From positions 41,476,888-41,540,887 of the forward strand of contig CM046856.1 in the NCBI GenBank assembly GCA_025617745.1: 64,000 nt of DNA, read 5' to 3'. Of this stretch, positions 12,501-24,500 are shown in pieces. The DNA comes from Heliocidaris erythrogramma (taxonomy: Eukaryota; Echinodermata; Echinoidea; Camarodonta; Echinometridae). Within the stretch, counting starts at the first letter, position 1; every line of letters begins with the position of its first letter. The notes under the pieces are model-generated. The model searched no databases and was not told the DNA's origin. It saw only the letters and a list, made by a program, of their open reading frames with translations. The position numbers and the translations under genes are program-made.

Positions 12501-15500
12501 AATTTCAAGAAATCACACATGACAGAAATTCCTTTTGTTGTTTTCCTTGTTCCTTTCTCCTTCTCTTACTCGTCTCTTTCTCCTACCCCCATATTAACAT
12601 ATTGATGAATTTCAAGAAAATCACACATGAAACAAAAATTCATAATTCTCTTTATTCCTTTTTTTCTTCTTACTTCCTACTTCTCCTCTTAGTCCTCCCT
12701 TTCTACCCCTCCCCCTTCCATATGAACATATTGAATTTCAGAAAAGTCACACATGAAACAAACATTCATTATTTCCTTTGCCGTATTCATAATTAGCTCC
12801 GAACCTGAAACTTTTCACTGTTCTCTGTTTTCTCATTTAGAACCAAGTTAATAAATGGTAGTCCTCCCCTTAAATATCAGGCTATAAGACCATAAATTTT
12901 CCTCTGTTTCCGATAATTTAACACAATAATTTATATTTAATATCAAGCTCTCGCCCCTTTAAATTCCTCACTAGAAGACCAGCGTTAGAAGATTTACGAC
13001 ACTCGTAAATTACACAATGGCCACTATAGTTGATCTGCAGAAGGAGAGAAAGTGCCAGACCAGCAGTAAACAAACACGAGGTCACTGTAAGGGCATGCAG
13101 GCCACGTGCGTTTATCTCATGCATGTGCTGGGTCACAACATGACGCCTGAAGGGCCGGGGAGCATTTCATGAAGTGTCTTGTCAGTGATTTTTACCGACA
13201 ACTGTTATAAGCTACTGAAATCCTTGCATCTGATTCGCTGAGAGCAAATTTGTCGGTAGAATCACTGACAAAAAACTTGATGAAACGCTCCCCTGGTCTA
13301 TTGTTCTCCCTCTCCGATCCCTTCTATTACGCGCGCGCTGTTGGTACATGTACGTACGTGATGGTACGCTGGACGCTCATAGAGCCAGGCCGCCATGCCA
13401 GGCCAGGGAGGGAAACAAAATTCGAACTTTTTCTAGTGACCGTTGATTCTCTTAAAAGTAAAGTCAATTCTGCGGCATTTATTGGATATAAATAAGGAAT
13501 ATTTTCGGCGTATTTTCTACAGAAAACTGTAAATTGACACAAACAGGTACTTGGTCTGTTTTATAATTTTTCAGACATTTTGTAGTCGACTGAGATACGA
13601 GTATGATCGTGTCATGGGGTCTGCTATGTACATGATGTAGCTGGCTGTATGACCAAGGAGTAGCTCCTTGGTATCAAAAAACTTCAGCCCTCTAAAAACA
13701 ATTGAGCCCGTACGCCCATGCTTAAGAGGGTGTTTATTATTATGTTTGCGAAGGGGAAATTGAAAATTAAAAAGAGAGAGATTGGTCATCGAAGAGGCAA
13801 CAGGTTTGTGAAAGAGTAAAATTGCATTTAGAAATATATGGACACGAACGAGAGTAATGAAATAATTAAAAGTTATGAAGTGGAATTTCTCCAGTTCTTT
13901 CGTCTAATTCTTTCCACTTATTTTGCTCTTTCTTCAACCTTATTTCTTACACTGAGTGTGATCAGTTTGTCACGGGCGGTCACTGTTTCTTAAAAATCCA
14001 GCTTATGAATATTAATTAACAAATAAACATGGATAACTTTGGCGTTTATCATAAAGAGTATCACTAAGGATTATGAAAAAAACCCGAGCTTGGTTGTCAT
14101 TGTTTCCTATTCATATGCAGGCCCGTAGCCAGGGTTTCTAAAGGGGTTGGTAAAGTGGACCTTTTTGGAAAATAACATTATTGTATATTTGTAAACCACA
14201 CAAACTATCCACAATAAGTTTATATTTTACTACACTCTATAAGGAGCTAATTGTGATATGCAGGGTAATCAAAACTGTATTTCAGGCATGGATTGAGTTT
14301 TACCTTATACTAGTTATAGATGATTATGAAAAAGCACCACCTCCGTCCAGCCTAGCACCACAAATGATACAACACAAATACATATTTGCTGCCCCTCACT
14401 TAAGCCTAGCACCACAAATGACAACAACACTTCAGCCTAGCACCCCCCCACTCCCCCCCCCCCCCCCCCCCCCACTCACTGAGGTTGGGGGTACATTTCC
14501 CGGAAAAGGGGGTGGTTTTTAGCCGACAATCCTGGGAGAAATCTTCCCAGGAAAAGTTGAAAAGGGGGTGTGAAATATTAGTCAAATTCCCGGGAAAATG
14601 TAAATAGGGGGTCATTTTTCGCAGTCCTCTGGTGGTTTCCTCTCCCGGGATAGTGGAGTGGGGGGGGGGGGGGGGGGGGTGGTGGGTTAAATGTCCCGAT
14701 CCATGTGATTAAACAAAGATAAGTGACCCCTTGGTAAGGTCCCAGGGATAGGGGTCCCAATTTCGGGCATTTCCCTGAATGGGGGGTTGGGGCTAATTTC
14801 TTAAATTCCCTGGATAGAGGGCCCAATATCTCAGAAAATCCCCCATCATAGGGAGGTAATCAAATTCCAACTTCTCCGGGATAAGGGGTCACTTGTGAAA
14901 AGGAGGTACGAGCTTAGGCCCACCCCTTTTATGGGGAGTGGGGGCGGACCTAGCACCATACAGAAATAAACGATACAACACAAAATACAATGAATTATAG
15001 TGAATATGTTCATACAATATACGCGAGCGTGCGAGCCAACGATCTTGTCACGTCACTCATGTTTATTCAAGTCTCAATCCAGCCTAACCCTAGGGAGCTC
15101 CAACGCTGCGCGTTGGAGCCCCAGGTACAACTATCCAAAGTCGACCTCGCCCATTTTATGGCTAATCGCATCACTTAATTTCGGCAGGTAAGATAGAAAT
15201 TTGTACTTATACTTCAAGAGAATTACTGTAACTATCTAGCAGGCTCTTTGATTTTACGATTTAACGATTGTTTCGATGAAAAAAAATGGAATTTCCTCGC
15301 CGAGCCGATCTTTTCCCCGTACTGTACCGTCGATTCAAATGACTCGATCGCACTGTGTGATCGAGTCAGCGACGGTATACGGTACATTACACACAGTGCG
15401 ATCGAGTCATTTGAATCGACGATACAGTACAGGGAAAAGATCGGCTCGGCGAGGAAGTTTTATCGCGTTATTAGCGCGCTAATTAACGCGATATAGGTGA

Positions 15501-18500
15501 ACCAGCTTTTTAGTATCCCTCCGCCCTTCGTTAGATTAACGCGCGTTATTGAAAAGATTATCGCGAAGTGGGCCGACGGCGCGTTAGCGTGCGTTTAGGG
15601 TGTCAACTTTATTTCGAGCAATACTGTATATACCTACCTATTATGCTAGTCACTTGACTTCGCGAACCCGTTCGAGAACTTAACACAAATGAGTCACAAT
15701 ATTGTGCGCACCCCCCGTAATCCTATTGTTCTCCCCTTCGCCACTCACGCGCGGCAACACGCAATGGCCATCTTCCTCTTTTGCGAGCAACCCCAAGTAG
15801 AAACATGTTGCTTGCAAGGTGAAGGGAAGGAGGGAGGGTCATAGGTAGGTATATAGATTTATATAGTAAATAAGAAAATCAGTGCTGATTTTAGAAATTT
15901 ACTGCAATAAATCATATATACCTACCTATTATGCTAGACCAGCGCCCATTCAAAGACCAGGAGGCATGTTTCGAGAGAAGAAGGGAACAGGATTACAAAG
16001 AAGACACAGCGGCCTTCAAGGTAGCTGACGCAAAAATAGCCTCACCTGCAGGGACATCCCTAAGGTAGCAAGAAATGAAGGAATTGGACGAATGCCAATA
16101 AGCAGCCTTCAAAATATCATTAAGCGCCACACCTTGAAACAGAGCCCAAGAAATGCTGACACTACGAGTGTCATGAGCACGAGGCTTACTGTCTGACAAA
16201 AGAGCCTCTGTGCCAGCAGCCACAATAGCCTCGACAATCCATCTAGAAATGGAATCAAGAGAAGCAGGAGAAAAAGGCTCTCGAGTGATCAGGAACAACT
16301 GATCATCCTTACGATAAGACTTAGTCTTATCAATATACCATTTGAGAGCTCTAACAGGACACCAAACCTTGTCCTCGCGCACTGACGAAAATTCAGAAAG
16401 CGGACAAAGAAAAATCTCAACAGGGCCAGAGGAAGCCGTTTGATTCTTGGCAATGAAAGAAGCCTTAGGAATCAATCTAACGCCTTTTCTCTCCCAGCGA
16501 ACATGACCAGGAGTAAGACAGAGAGCATGAAGGGTACTGCGCCTCTGCCCAGAGGCAATGGCTACCAAGAACAGCGTCTTAAAAGATGGTGAGGCGAAGC
16601 TTCACCTAACGGCTCAAAAGGAGGCTTTGCCAGGGCTTCTAAGACCTTAGGCAGACTCCAAGATGGGACTAACTTAGAACGAGGAGGACGTTTCAGAAAG
16701 AAAGACCGAATCAAACCACTCAACAGCGGGGAATTAGAAATCCCCGAACCATCTGAGAACCCCAAATGAATGGCCCCAATCGCCGATCGGTAGCCTCTCA
16801 TAGTAGAGATGGATCTCCCTTTGTCAAATAGCGAGATTAGAAAATCCGCAACTGAACCAATAGGAGCCTTAGACGGGGTTTGATTCCGCTCTTTACACCA
16901 AAGGAAAAAGACCGAAAGACGGGAATTATAAATTTCCCTAGTAAAAACTCTACGACTGGACATTAAAAAGTCCACGGCTCTATCAGAGAGACCCGACTGT
17001 CTTGCAGATTCCCCGACAGGGGCCAAGCAGTCAAATGAAGGGACTCGGGACTGTGGTGAAGAATCCCCGAGATGGGTTGCAACACTAGATCCGCTCTTAA
17101 CGAAAGAAGGGACGGTTGAGCCACCAGAAGGCTCATTAGCTCCGGAAACCAACTCCTCCTGGGCCAAAAAGGAGCTATCACAAGCACCCGAGCCTGATCT
17201 TCCGCAAGACTCGCGGAATCAGCTGGAAGGGAGGGAAGGCGAACCCTCGAAGATTCTCCCGAGAGAGAAAGCATCCAGAGCCCAAGCTCCCTGACTGCGA
17301 ACACGGGAGCAGTATTTCGGAAGTTGGTGGTTCAGGACTGACGCAAATAGATCCACTTCCAGTGGGCCCAGGCGACTGCGAATGCGGCAAAAGACCTCTG
17401 GATGGAGCTTCCATTCTGATGGAAGACACCTGCCCCGGGATAGAAAATCCGCATTGAGGTTTTCCTGACCGGGGATGAAAGAGGCAACGGGCGTGATCGC
17501 CATGCGACGACACCACCTCCACAGCTGTGCTGCTAAGGCATTCAGGGTGGCAGAACGAGTGCCTCCCTGCCGATTGATATAAGCCGCCACAGTGATATTG
17601 TTTGTGAGGATCAGAACTGAACGACTGAGAAGTCGACTTCTGAAGTGGAGCAGGGTTAAAAGAACGGGGTCATCCCTATAGCTAGAAGGTCCGATAGTTA
17701 GCGGGTCCGATAGACCAACACCCAATAGAAGGTTCGATAGACCGAATGTACTAGAGGGTCCAGTAGACAGAAGGTTCTATAGACCGAATCGGCAGGAGGG
17801 TCCAATAGTCCGAAGGTTCTATAGATCGAATGACCAACGGGTCCGATAGTCAGAAGGTCCGATAGATAGAAGGTTCGATAGTCCGAATGTACATGAGGGT
17901 CCAATAGACAGAAGGTTCTATAGACCGAATCGTCAAAAGGGTCTAATAGTCCGAAGGTTCAGTAGGGGTCCGATAGTTAGAAGGTCCGATAGACCGACAA
18001 TAAATACGTATAAAGGGTAAAATAGTGGATAAAATGATAAGTGGGTAAAAAAATAAGTGATTAAAATAAGTGGGGCGTTATGTTTTCAGATGTTTTCAAA
18101 TGTGGGGGCGGGAATACCCTCCCCCTCCCACTTTTCATGCCTGAAAAGGGGGTTCCAACCAAAGAAAAATCAAAAAGGAAGAGGTTGAAAAGGAAAGAAG
18201 AAAAGAAAAGAAAGGAAAAGAAGAAAAGAAAGGAAAAGAAGAGAAAAAGAAAAGGAGAAATCATAAAGGAAAGAGAAGAAAACAGAAATTAAACAACTTC
18301 GCTCGCTAGTATTATTAGGGTTATTTACCAATGCCCATTATATTTTCATTATTGATATTAGTTATTAATATAATCCCCATATTTATTTATATAAATCAAT
18401 GCCAATTATAATAAGTCATATTCTTATGGAAGTTATTTGGTTTGCATCTTGAATCTCTAGCTAATGTTATGCTATTTTTCTAATCAAAGAATGTTAGCAA

Positions 18501-21500
18501 CATAACTGAAAGGAATCGAGCGGCAAGTTGACCTAAAGGGGCTAAAGAGATGAATTTTCAGAAATAATGGCCTGTGACCAATAGTCTCTTCCCAATATGA
18601 GAACGGAAGATGCCATTAACATGTTACACAGATTATGAGAACGGAATAACAATACGCTAGAACCTATATTCTCAGCACACAAAATTCTTCTTTTTTGTTC
18701 TCTTTCTCTCTCTCTCGTTCGCTCGCTTTGCTCGCTCTGCTCGCTCATACAATCAAGAAACTAGGCCTAGATTGTTTCTTGCAGCAAGCACCTCTTACGT
18801 CCTGCAGCAACAAGAAGCCCTAATATCATAATATTCGGGCAGTGAGGTATCCGACTATTCTCGAATTCCCCCACCCCTCCAGAAAAAGTGGTATAATTTA
18901 CCCGACAGAGTCCACATAATAAAATTTGCCACAAGAGCAGTAGTATAAAAGTATAAAAGCTGGTAGGAAAATATCACCTGACAACCCTCAAAAAAAAAAA
19001 AAAATTGGAAACGCCCCCTCCCAAGAAGGTGGTAGGGCCTAATTGAAACAATTTCGTTTTTATCGGTCAGAATCTTTTGTTGTCAGAATCTTATCTTTTG
19101 TTTTATCTTTTAATGAAAATTCAACTATAAAGTGCGCACCCCATAAGATTTCTTTGTTTAAAAAATAACACTAGAAGGGGACGCCCTTTCCTCAGCTTGC
19201 TCCACTAGAAAAAAATGCTTCGGGCATGATGGGCCTTGGGGCTTAGTGTGCACCATATACATGTAATTAGATTTCCATGTTTCAAAAATGGTCAGCGTTC
19301 CCCCATTGCCAATACATCGGTTTAGTGGCAAAATTAACCGGGGGGGCTGAGCTGCATGGGTGGACCACCCACGCCCCAAGGTGATGATGATGATGCTCTG
19401 ATAAAAATACTTTTAACATGTTGAAAATGTATAACAAAACTTTAAAATAAGTTCCTCATTTATTTTAATTTTTTTTTTGGGGGGGGGGGGGAGGGTGGGC
19501 CTACAGACCTAGTGCATCGGTTTATTACAATACACATAGAAGAAGATAAGGCAATTACCCTTTTATGAGATAAAACTATTAAAAACTTATTGTATCCACT
19601 TATTTTACCCTTTTTACGTTATTGTCGGTCTATCGAACCTTCTATCTATCGGACCTTCTTACTATCGGACCCCGTTAGACATTCGATCTATAGACCCTTC
19701 GGACGATCGGACCCTCCGCCAATTCGGTCTATAGAACCGTCTGTCTATTGGACCCTCTCGTACATTCGGTCTATCGAACCTTCTATCTATTGGGTGTCGG
19801 TCTATCGGACCCGCTAACTATCGGACCTTCTAGCTATAGGGCTGTAACCAAAAGAACTGCCATAAACTCCAGGACATTGATATGGGGAAGAGTCCCAAGA
19901 TGAGACCAATCCCCCGCGACCGTGCTGCCATTGCAATGTCCGCCCCACCCCAACCGAGATCGACGGAAGGGGGGTACGGAAGGACTTGCCTCGCGCGAGA
20001 AACGAGTCTCGTCCAACAAACGATCGTGCGACTCCGCTAGGAGAAGCCAGTCGTCCAGGTAGCAAAATAGCCGAAGGCCGCGGCGCCTCAGCGAGGCTGC
20101 CAGAACGGCTACAACCTGAGTAAAAACCCGAGGGGCTGGGCGCGGCCCGAAGGGAAGAGTGCGAAAGCGAAAAGTCTCTGAGAGGAAGGAAAACCCCCGG
20201 AAGATCGCGCAAAGCGCGATGAATGGGAATATGGAAATACGCATCCTTGAGATCTATCGAGATCGCGTAGTCCTTCCTCTTGATCAATGGGAGAATGGAG
20301 GCGAGAGTCTCCATTCGAAAATGTACTGAAGGAATGAATTTGTTTATTCTTTTCAAGTTCGGAGAAAGGGAAAGAGACGGCCGGTCTCTTACCCTTTCTA
20401 TAGCCCTGTTTTTCAACAGAGATTTGATCTCCGTTGAGGCATGAGAACGAGCCAGGGCAGACATGGGAGGTGAACGAGTTCTTATGGCCCCTCCGCGAGG
20501 CGGATAGATCTATGAAGAATCCGTCTCGCACGACGGAGAGCACAAATGCGTCCCCGGAGATGGCCACCCAAGCGGGGAGAAAGGAACGAAGTCGGCCACC
20601 TACCATGTCGAAAAGAACAAGCGCTCGGGGAAGACCATCAAAGCCTAGGCTTAGCCTTGTGCGAAGCCGTCACCTTGCCACGAGAACCTCTTGAAGAACC
20701 TCTGCCACGACGTCCCCCCTTCTGGTCTGAGCGACCGGGGGATTGGATTTGTGATATCCAAACCACTAGACGCCACCCACCCCGAAGCCCGCGGTCCAAA
20801 GCTCAACTAACACCACCCGCCCCAAAGCCGCATGCTCCGAGGCTGGCAAACCAAAATATTTCACAGCAAAGAACCGTAAAAACAAACACGAACCTTAAAG
20901 GCTCGGTGGCAAAAGGAAACACCCGCAAACACACAGATATAACTATGTGGGGCTGACCGTGAAAGAGAAAAATAATTGCCAAGAAAGGAATCAAAAATCC
21001 CTTGCAATCGGCAAGAGTGACATATAAAACACAAGAGTACTATAATCTTAGACGAATATAAGTACAGAAAAGTGCTTTTAATATGCGAAAAAGTGCGCTG
21101 AAAAGATATACAAAAAGACCTGATTTCAGGAGCGCAGTGACCCGACATCCTAACTCGACGGGGGCGAGCAAGAAAGAGGAAGATGGCCGTTGCGTGTTGC
21201 CGTGCGCGAGTGGCGAAGGGGAGAACAATAGGATTACGGGTGTGCGCACAATATTGTGACTCATTTGTGTTAAGTTCTCGAACGGGTTCGCGTAGTCAAG
21301 TGACTAGCATAATAGGTAGGTATATATGATTTATTGCAGTAAATATGCCGTTACCATGGCACCTCATCTTCCGACACATCCAAAAAATATGTCTTGCACA
21401 TCTTCCCACCAAGACCAATGTGTGTACCAAATTTCATGACTTTCGGTCAAAAACTGAGGAAGTAGTTCGATCCGCAAGGTGTTTCCTTGATTTCCTGCCA

Positions 21501-24500
21501 TAAATATGCCGTTACCATGGCAACGCAGATTCCGACTCATCCGAAAAATATGTCTTGCACATCTTCCCATTAAGACCAATGTGTGTACCAAATTTCATGA
21601 CTTTCGGTCAAAAACTGAGGAAGTAGTTCGATCCGCAAGGTGTTTCCTTGATTTTCTGCCATAAATATGCCGTTACCATTGCAACGCAGATTCCGACGCA
21701 TCCAAAAAATATGTCTTGCACATCTTCCCATTAAGACCAATGTGTGTACCAAATTTCATGAGCTTTGGTCAAAAACTGAGAAAGTAGTTCGATCCGCAAG
21801 ATTTGCAACGGACCGACCGCTCGACCGACCGACCGACCGTCGACTGATTCCTATATACTCCCCTCAAACTTTGTTTGGCGGGGATAAAAAAATGAATAAA
21901 ATTTGTTTTATAAACAGCATTTTGCATATGAGTCATACTCCTTATCATTATGACTGATTTGAAAGTTGCTTTTGAGGTTAAAAGAATGCATCATAAAACA
22001 AGGATACCAGTTAACCCAAAGGAGCCTAAAAGAGGCCCTGACAAGTTGGACCCCCGTCCATGCTGAACAACATAAGGTTTAAAAAGCATGTAATGAAAAC
22101 AGGCATCTAATAATGCTCTAAAATATGTATAGAGAGAGGAGGAGGAGGAGGAGGAGGAGGAGGAGGAGGAGGACGAGGACGAGGAGGAGGACGAGGAGGA
22201 GGACGAGGAGGAGGACGAGGACGAGGAGGACGAGGAGGAGGAGGAGGAGGAGGAGGAGGAGAAGGAGGAGGAGAAGGAGAAGAAGAAAAATAATTATAAG
22301 TAGTAGTAGTAGTTTTATATTTACCTTTCTTCTTGGGAGAAAGCTCTGGTAATCTGAGTGGCTTGTAGTCTGCCGAGATCTCTGGCAAATTGAAGGTAAT
22401 TTCCTGATGTATATCTTCAAGCTACAAATTTTTATTGAGAGACAAAGGTATTCATGTCCACACAACTTGAATATAAATCCAAACTCCTAAATATAACTAG
22501 AAATGTCCATTGCCGCGCAATGCGAATGTATCCACGGCACTGGCAGCGATTCGAAGGAGGGACAAAGAACCTTCCCCCCCCCCCCTCCCCTCACTCTAAC
22601 AAAAGGATGGTGTAGAGATTGCCGCCAGTGGCCCGGACTATTGTCAACACTAGGAGCAGCATCACCAAAACAATGTGTGTAGAATAGAGTATAATGCATC
22701 TGTATAGAAAATTCGAAAGAAATCTGTCAAGAAATGTGACCTCAGATGTGTAGATTTCACTAAGACACACCTCCATATAAAATTTGAAAGAAATCCGTCA
22801 AGAAATGTGGAAGTTACAGCGCACAAAATACATATGACCTTTGACCCTATAAAGGACGGAACAATGAGGGCAGCATTATCAAAAAGTATAAATTTGTAGA
22901 TTGTACCAAGATACTTATGCCAAATAATCACCAAATAATCATTATAAGCTCTACCTCCCCCCCCCCCTTCCCCATTCCCTGTAGAATTTATCTTTTTTTT
23001 TCTTTGCCTTTTAGGTTGTTGTTTTATAGTTTATTAGTTATATGCTATGAATTTATGTACTTTATCTTTTATGTATTGGGTGCCCCATTTATCAAGCATG
23101 CATGTGCTTTTAGGGGTATCCTAATCATTTAAACTGAATTTGCAATGTTTGTAACATGTATGATATGTATATTTGATTTGATTTTAAATGATTGAATAAA
23201 CCAAACTGAACTGAAAAAAAAACATCTCCATACAAAATTTGAAAGAAATCCATTACGAAATGTGGCCTGCAGAGTGCACTCACGCCATTCTCCAAAGTAT
23301 GACCTTTGACCCTATAAAAGACAGGACACTGGTGGCAGCATTACCAAAAACTATAGGAGCAGACTTTACCAAAATACACTTCCATACAAAGGTTGAACGA
23401 AATCTGTCAAGAAATGCAGAAGAGCGCAAGAAATGGACAAATGACCTTTGACCCTATATAGGACAGAACAATGAGGGCAGCATCACCAAAAAGTAAAGAT
23501 GTGTAGATGATACCAAGTTACATCGCCATGCAAAATTTTAAAGAAATCCATCAAGAAATGTGGCCTGCAGAGCGCACACAAAATGTGACGACGCGGCGGC
23601 GGAACGCTGCTGAATCCAAAGTATCCTCCGGCGTTCTGCCGGGGGATACAATAAAAAGTTTCAAATCAGAATGCAATCACATTGCTTGTGTATCAATATT
23701 TAAAAGCAAAGCACACATTTAATAACTTTGCTTTTCAATTCAGATGGCTACTTTATAAGGTCGGATTAGTTGTATTCCTTTAACCCAACACTTTTTTTTC
23801 AAAAAGTTAGCTTCGGATTATACGTAAAGCAGCTACTAGGGGTCACAAATGGACACACTATATCATACAATCTACAAAACTGTATCCTACAATTCACATT
23901 TTCACAAGGAAACATGCAAATAAGAAGAATTTTTGCATTGGTCAATGTTTAATTACCATAAAATTATGTAAATAAAATTTCTTCCAAGTAATATTAACCA
24001 GGGATGCCACTTAGAATTGATAAAAAAAGTAGGAAATATCATCTAGAATGGGCCCTTTTGTACATAAAAAGTGGTTTTCTATGGCTAAAAAAATGTTGAA
24101 AGAGTAGGAATTCATACTTTTGTCTGAAAAGTGGCATCCCTGATTAACAAATAATTAAGCTAGTACATTTGAATTAAAGAAGTCATAGGGACCATATTCA
24201 TACAGTTCCAAGGCACAAGGATTCATGTCAATAAAGAATCATGAGCATGCTTGTCTTTCTCACTCAGCAAGCTAGTAGATAAATCTTCTTACCTTTGGTG
24301 ACAATGATTGTGGAGTCTTTAGCTGCTCCCCTCTGTTTTTTCCATAGTTTTTGGAGTTAACTTTCTTGTTTCCTTTTCCAGACATGCTTGCTGATTTACT
24401 CCCTGAAGTTTTCTGACTAGTGTACTTTGATGATGAAGAATCACCTGCTCTTGCATGTGATGATGATGATGATGACTTTGAAGATGATTTTGAAGATGAT

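Larger units (their letters stand above)
8988..15626. mobile_element. 6.6-kb TA-flanked element (composite)
   Basis: The left end CAGTATTGCTCGAAATAAAG is the exact complement of the right end CTTTATTTCGAGCAATACTG, with TA at 8986-8987 and 15627-15628. GCGCGTTA-rich subterminal sequence is also shared. The interior holds several later insertions listed separately and no recognisable transposase. Its left TA is shared with the neighbouring element at 2845-8985, and its right TA abuts the DIRS element. Confidence 0.7.
15627..21341 (-). mobile_element. DIRS-type tyrosine-recombinase retrotransposon, decayed
   Basis: DIRS elements have inverted terminal repeats, an internal complementary region, and RT, RNase H and tyrosine recombinase instead of a DDE integrase. 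Here the termini 15627-15790 and about 21166-21326 are inverted and share the text ATACCTACCTATTATGCTAG onward. An internal complementary region is at about 15846-15943. The order on the minus strand is RT (20640-19842), a 2.2-kb foldback insertion, RNase H, then recombinase. A gag gene is not recognisable; only a Gly/Arg-rich remnant is seen near 20650-20760. Several frameshifts show the element is dead. No target duplication is expected for this class. Confidence 0.88.

Noticed and set aside
22107-22465. Long poly-Pro/poly-Leu/poly-Arg frames
   Set aside because: They are readings of the (GGA)n microsatellite; only the 79-nt exon within the span is real.
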